Under the pieces are notes generated by a model. It was not told where the DNA came from. It saw only the letters and a list, made by a program, of their open reading frames with translations, and did no database searches. 5,288 nucleotides of DNA from NCBI GenBank assembly GCA_030039135.1, contig JASHQN010000026.1, positions 1-5,288 on the forward strand, given 5' to 3'. Origin of the DNA: Thermoplasmata archaeon (GTDB lineage: Archaea; Thermoplasmatota; Thermoplasmata; Lutacidiplasmatales; UBA184). Position numbers and translations under genes: made by a program. Of the stretch, positions 4,952 to 5,288 are shown piece by piece (within the stretch, counting starts at the first letter, position 1; every line of letters begins with the position of its first letter).

Positions 4952-5266
4952 TCATCGCCGCCGTCTCGGCGTCCACGTGTACCGATCCATCCGGACTCGA
5001 CCCCTTCGGAACGTTACGCCTTCCATTTCGAGCCGCAGGCGCTGTTCGCGCCCTTCTTCCCCAGGTAGTCCGATCCGGCCCCCCGCGCTTACCACGCGAT
5101 GCCAAGGGAGACCCTCCGCGGTCCGCAGCGCCCAGACGGTAAGTCGTGCCCCGCCCGGGAACCCCGCGGCCGCGGCGACCTGTCCGTAGGTGATCACCTT
5201 CCCTCGCGGCACTCGGGCAATCACCTCTCGTAGACGAGCCAGTTTGCGAGAGGTCCCTTTCGTCAT
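4952..5266 (-). CDS. atl: Alkyltransferase-like protein (ATL; Cys-less MGMT homologue)
   Basis: The 104 residues match the C-terminal DNA-binding domain of O6-alkylguanine-DNA alkyltransferases. The helix-turn-helix part reads VPRGKVITYGQVAAAAGFPG (19-38), with Y27 and the 'arginine finger' R41 in GGARLTV. In place of the catalytic PCHRV motif the protein has PWHRV (54-58), with Trp55 where the methyl-accepting Cys would be. This is the defining mark of ATL proteins (E. coli YbaZ/Atl and S. pombe Atl1, which use Tyr, Arg and Trp equivalents). They bind O6-alkylguanine without removing the alkyl group and pass the lesion to nucleotide excision repair. The C-terminus ends RMDRYTWTP plus four Arg, as in E. 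coli Atl up to the basic tail. The reading frame stays open to the right window edge, but the ATG at 5266 gives the normal family length. The promoter lies outside the window. Confidence 0.93.
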   Translation of the reverse strand: MTKGTSRKLARLREVIARVPRGKVITYGQVAAAAGFPGGARLTVWALRTAEGLPWHRVVSAGGRIGLPGEEGREQRLRLEMEGVTFRRGRVRMDRYTWTPRRRR

Positions 5267-5288
5267 CGATCGCTTCGGTCCGCTAGCG

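Overview
The window is a strongly GC-rich piece of a prokaryotic chromosome. It carries ordinary single-copy genes in short, mostly monocistronic units. It looks archaeal, by inference. T/A-rich TATA-like elements lie about 24-34 nt upstream of several start codons in otherwise very GC-rich DNA, and most starts lack a clear Shine-Dalgarno. This fits leaderless or short-leader archaeal transcripts. A high-GC Thermoplasmatota-type lineage would fit, but no marker gene here proves the phylum.

Layout: (1) 1-46, the last codons of a probable upstream plus-strand gene. (2) 47-377, no convincing gene; two strong adjacent stem-loops and, at its end, a palindromic TATA-like element. (3) 378-788, a plus-strand protein of unknown function. 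(4) 789-1014, a convergent gap with a nine-C run. (5) 1015-1494 (minus), a GNAT acetyltransferase, divergent from (6) 1608-2729 (plus), a chorismate mutase-prephenate dehydrogenase fusion (TyrA T-protein type). (7) 2850-3629 (plus), an alpha/beta hydrolase. (8) 3774-4163 (plus), a VOC/glyoxalase-fold protein. (9) 4277-4489 (plus), a 70-residue protein of unknown function. (10) 4647-4790 (minus), a 47-residue zinc-finger protein. (11) 4952-5266 (minus), an alkyltransferase-like (ATL) protein in which Trp replaces the catalytic Cys of O6-alkylguanine-DNA alkyltransferase.

The genes do not form an evident joint pathway. TyrA makes 4-hydroxyphenylpyruvate for tyrosine synthesis. The ATL protein probably flags alkylated guanines for repair. 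The hydrolase, VOC protein and acetyltransferase are generic enzyme folds with undetermined substrates. I see no tRNA, rRNA, CRISPR array, insertion sequence or phage gene, and no convincing new multi-gene system. The most notable items are the Cys-less ATL, the tiny zinc-finger gene with its well-placed promoter, the tyrA fusion with one substituted mutase residue, and the structured gene-free stretch near the left end.
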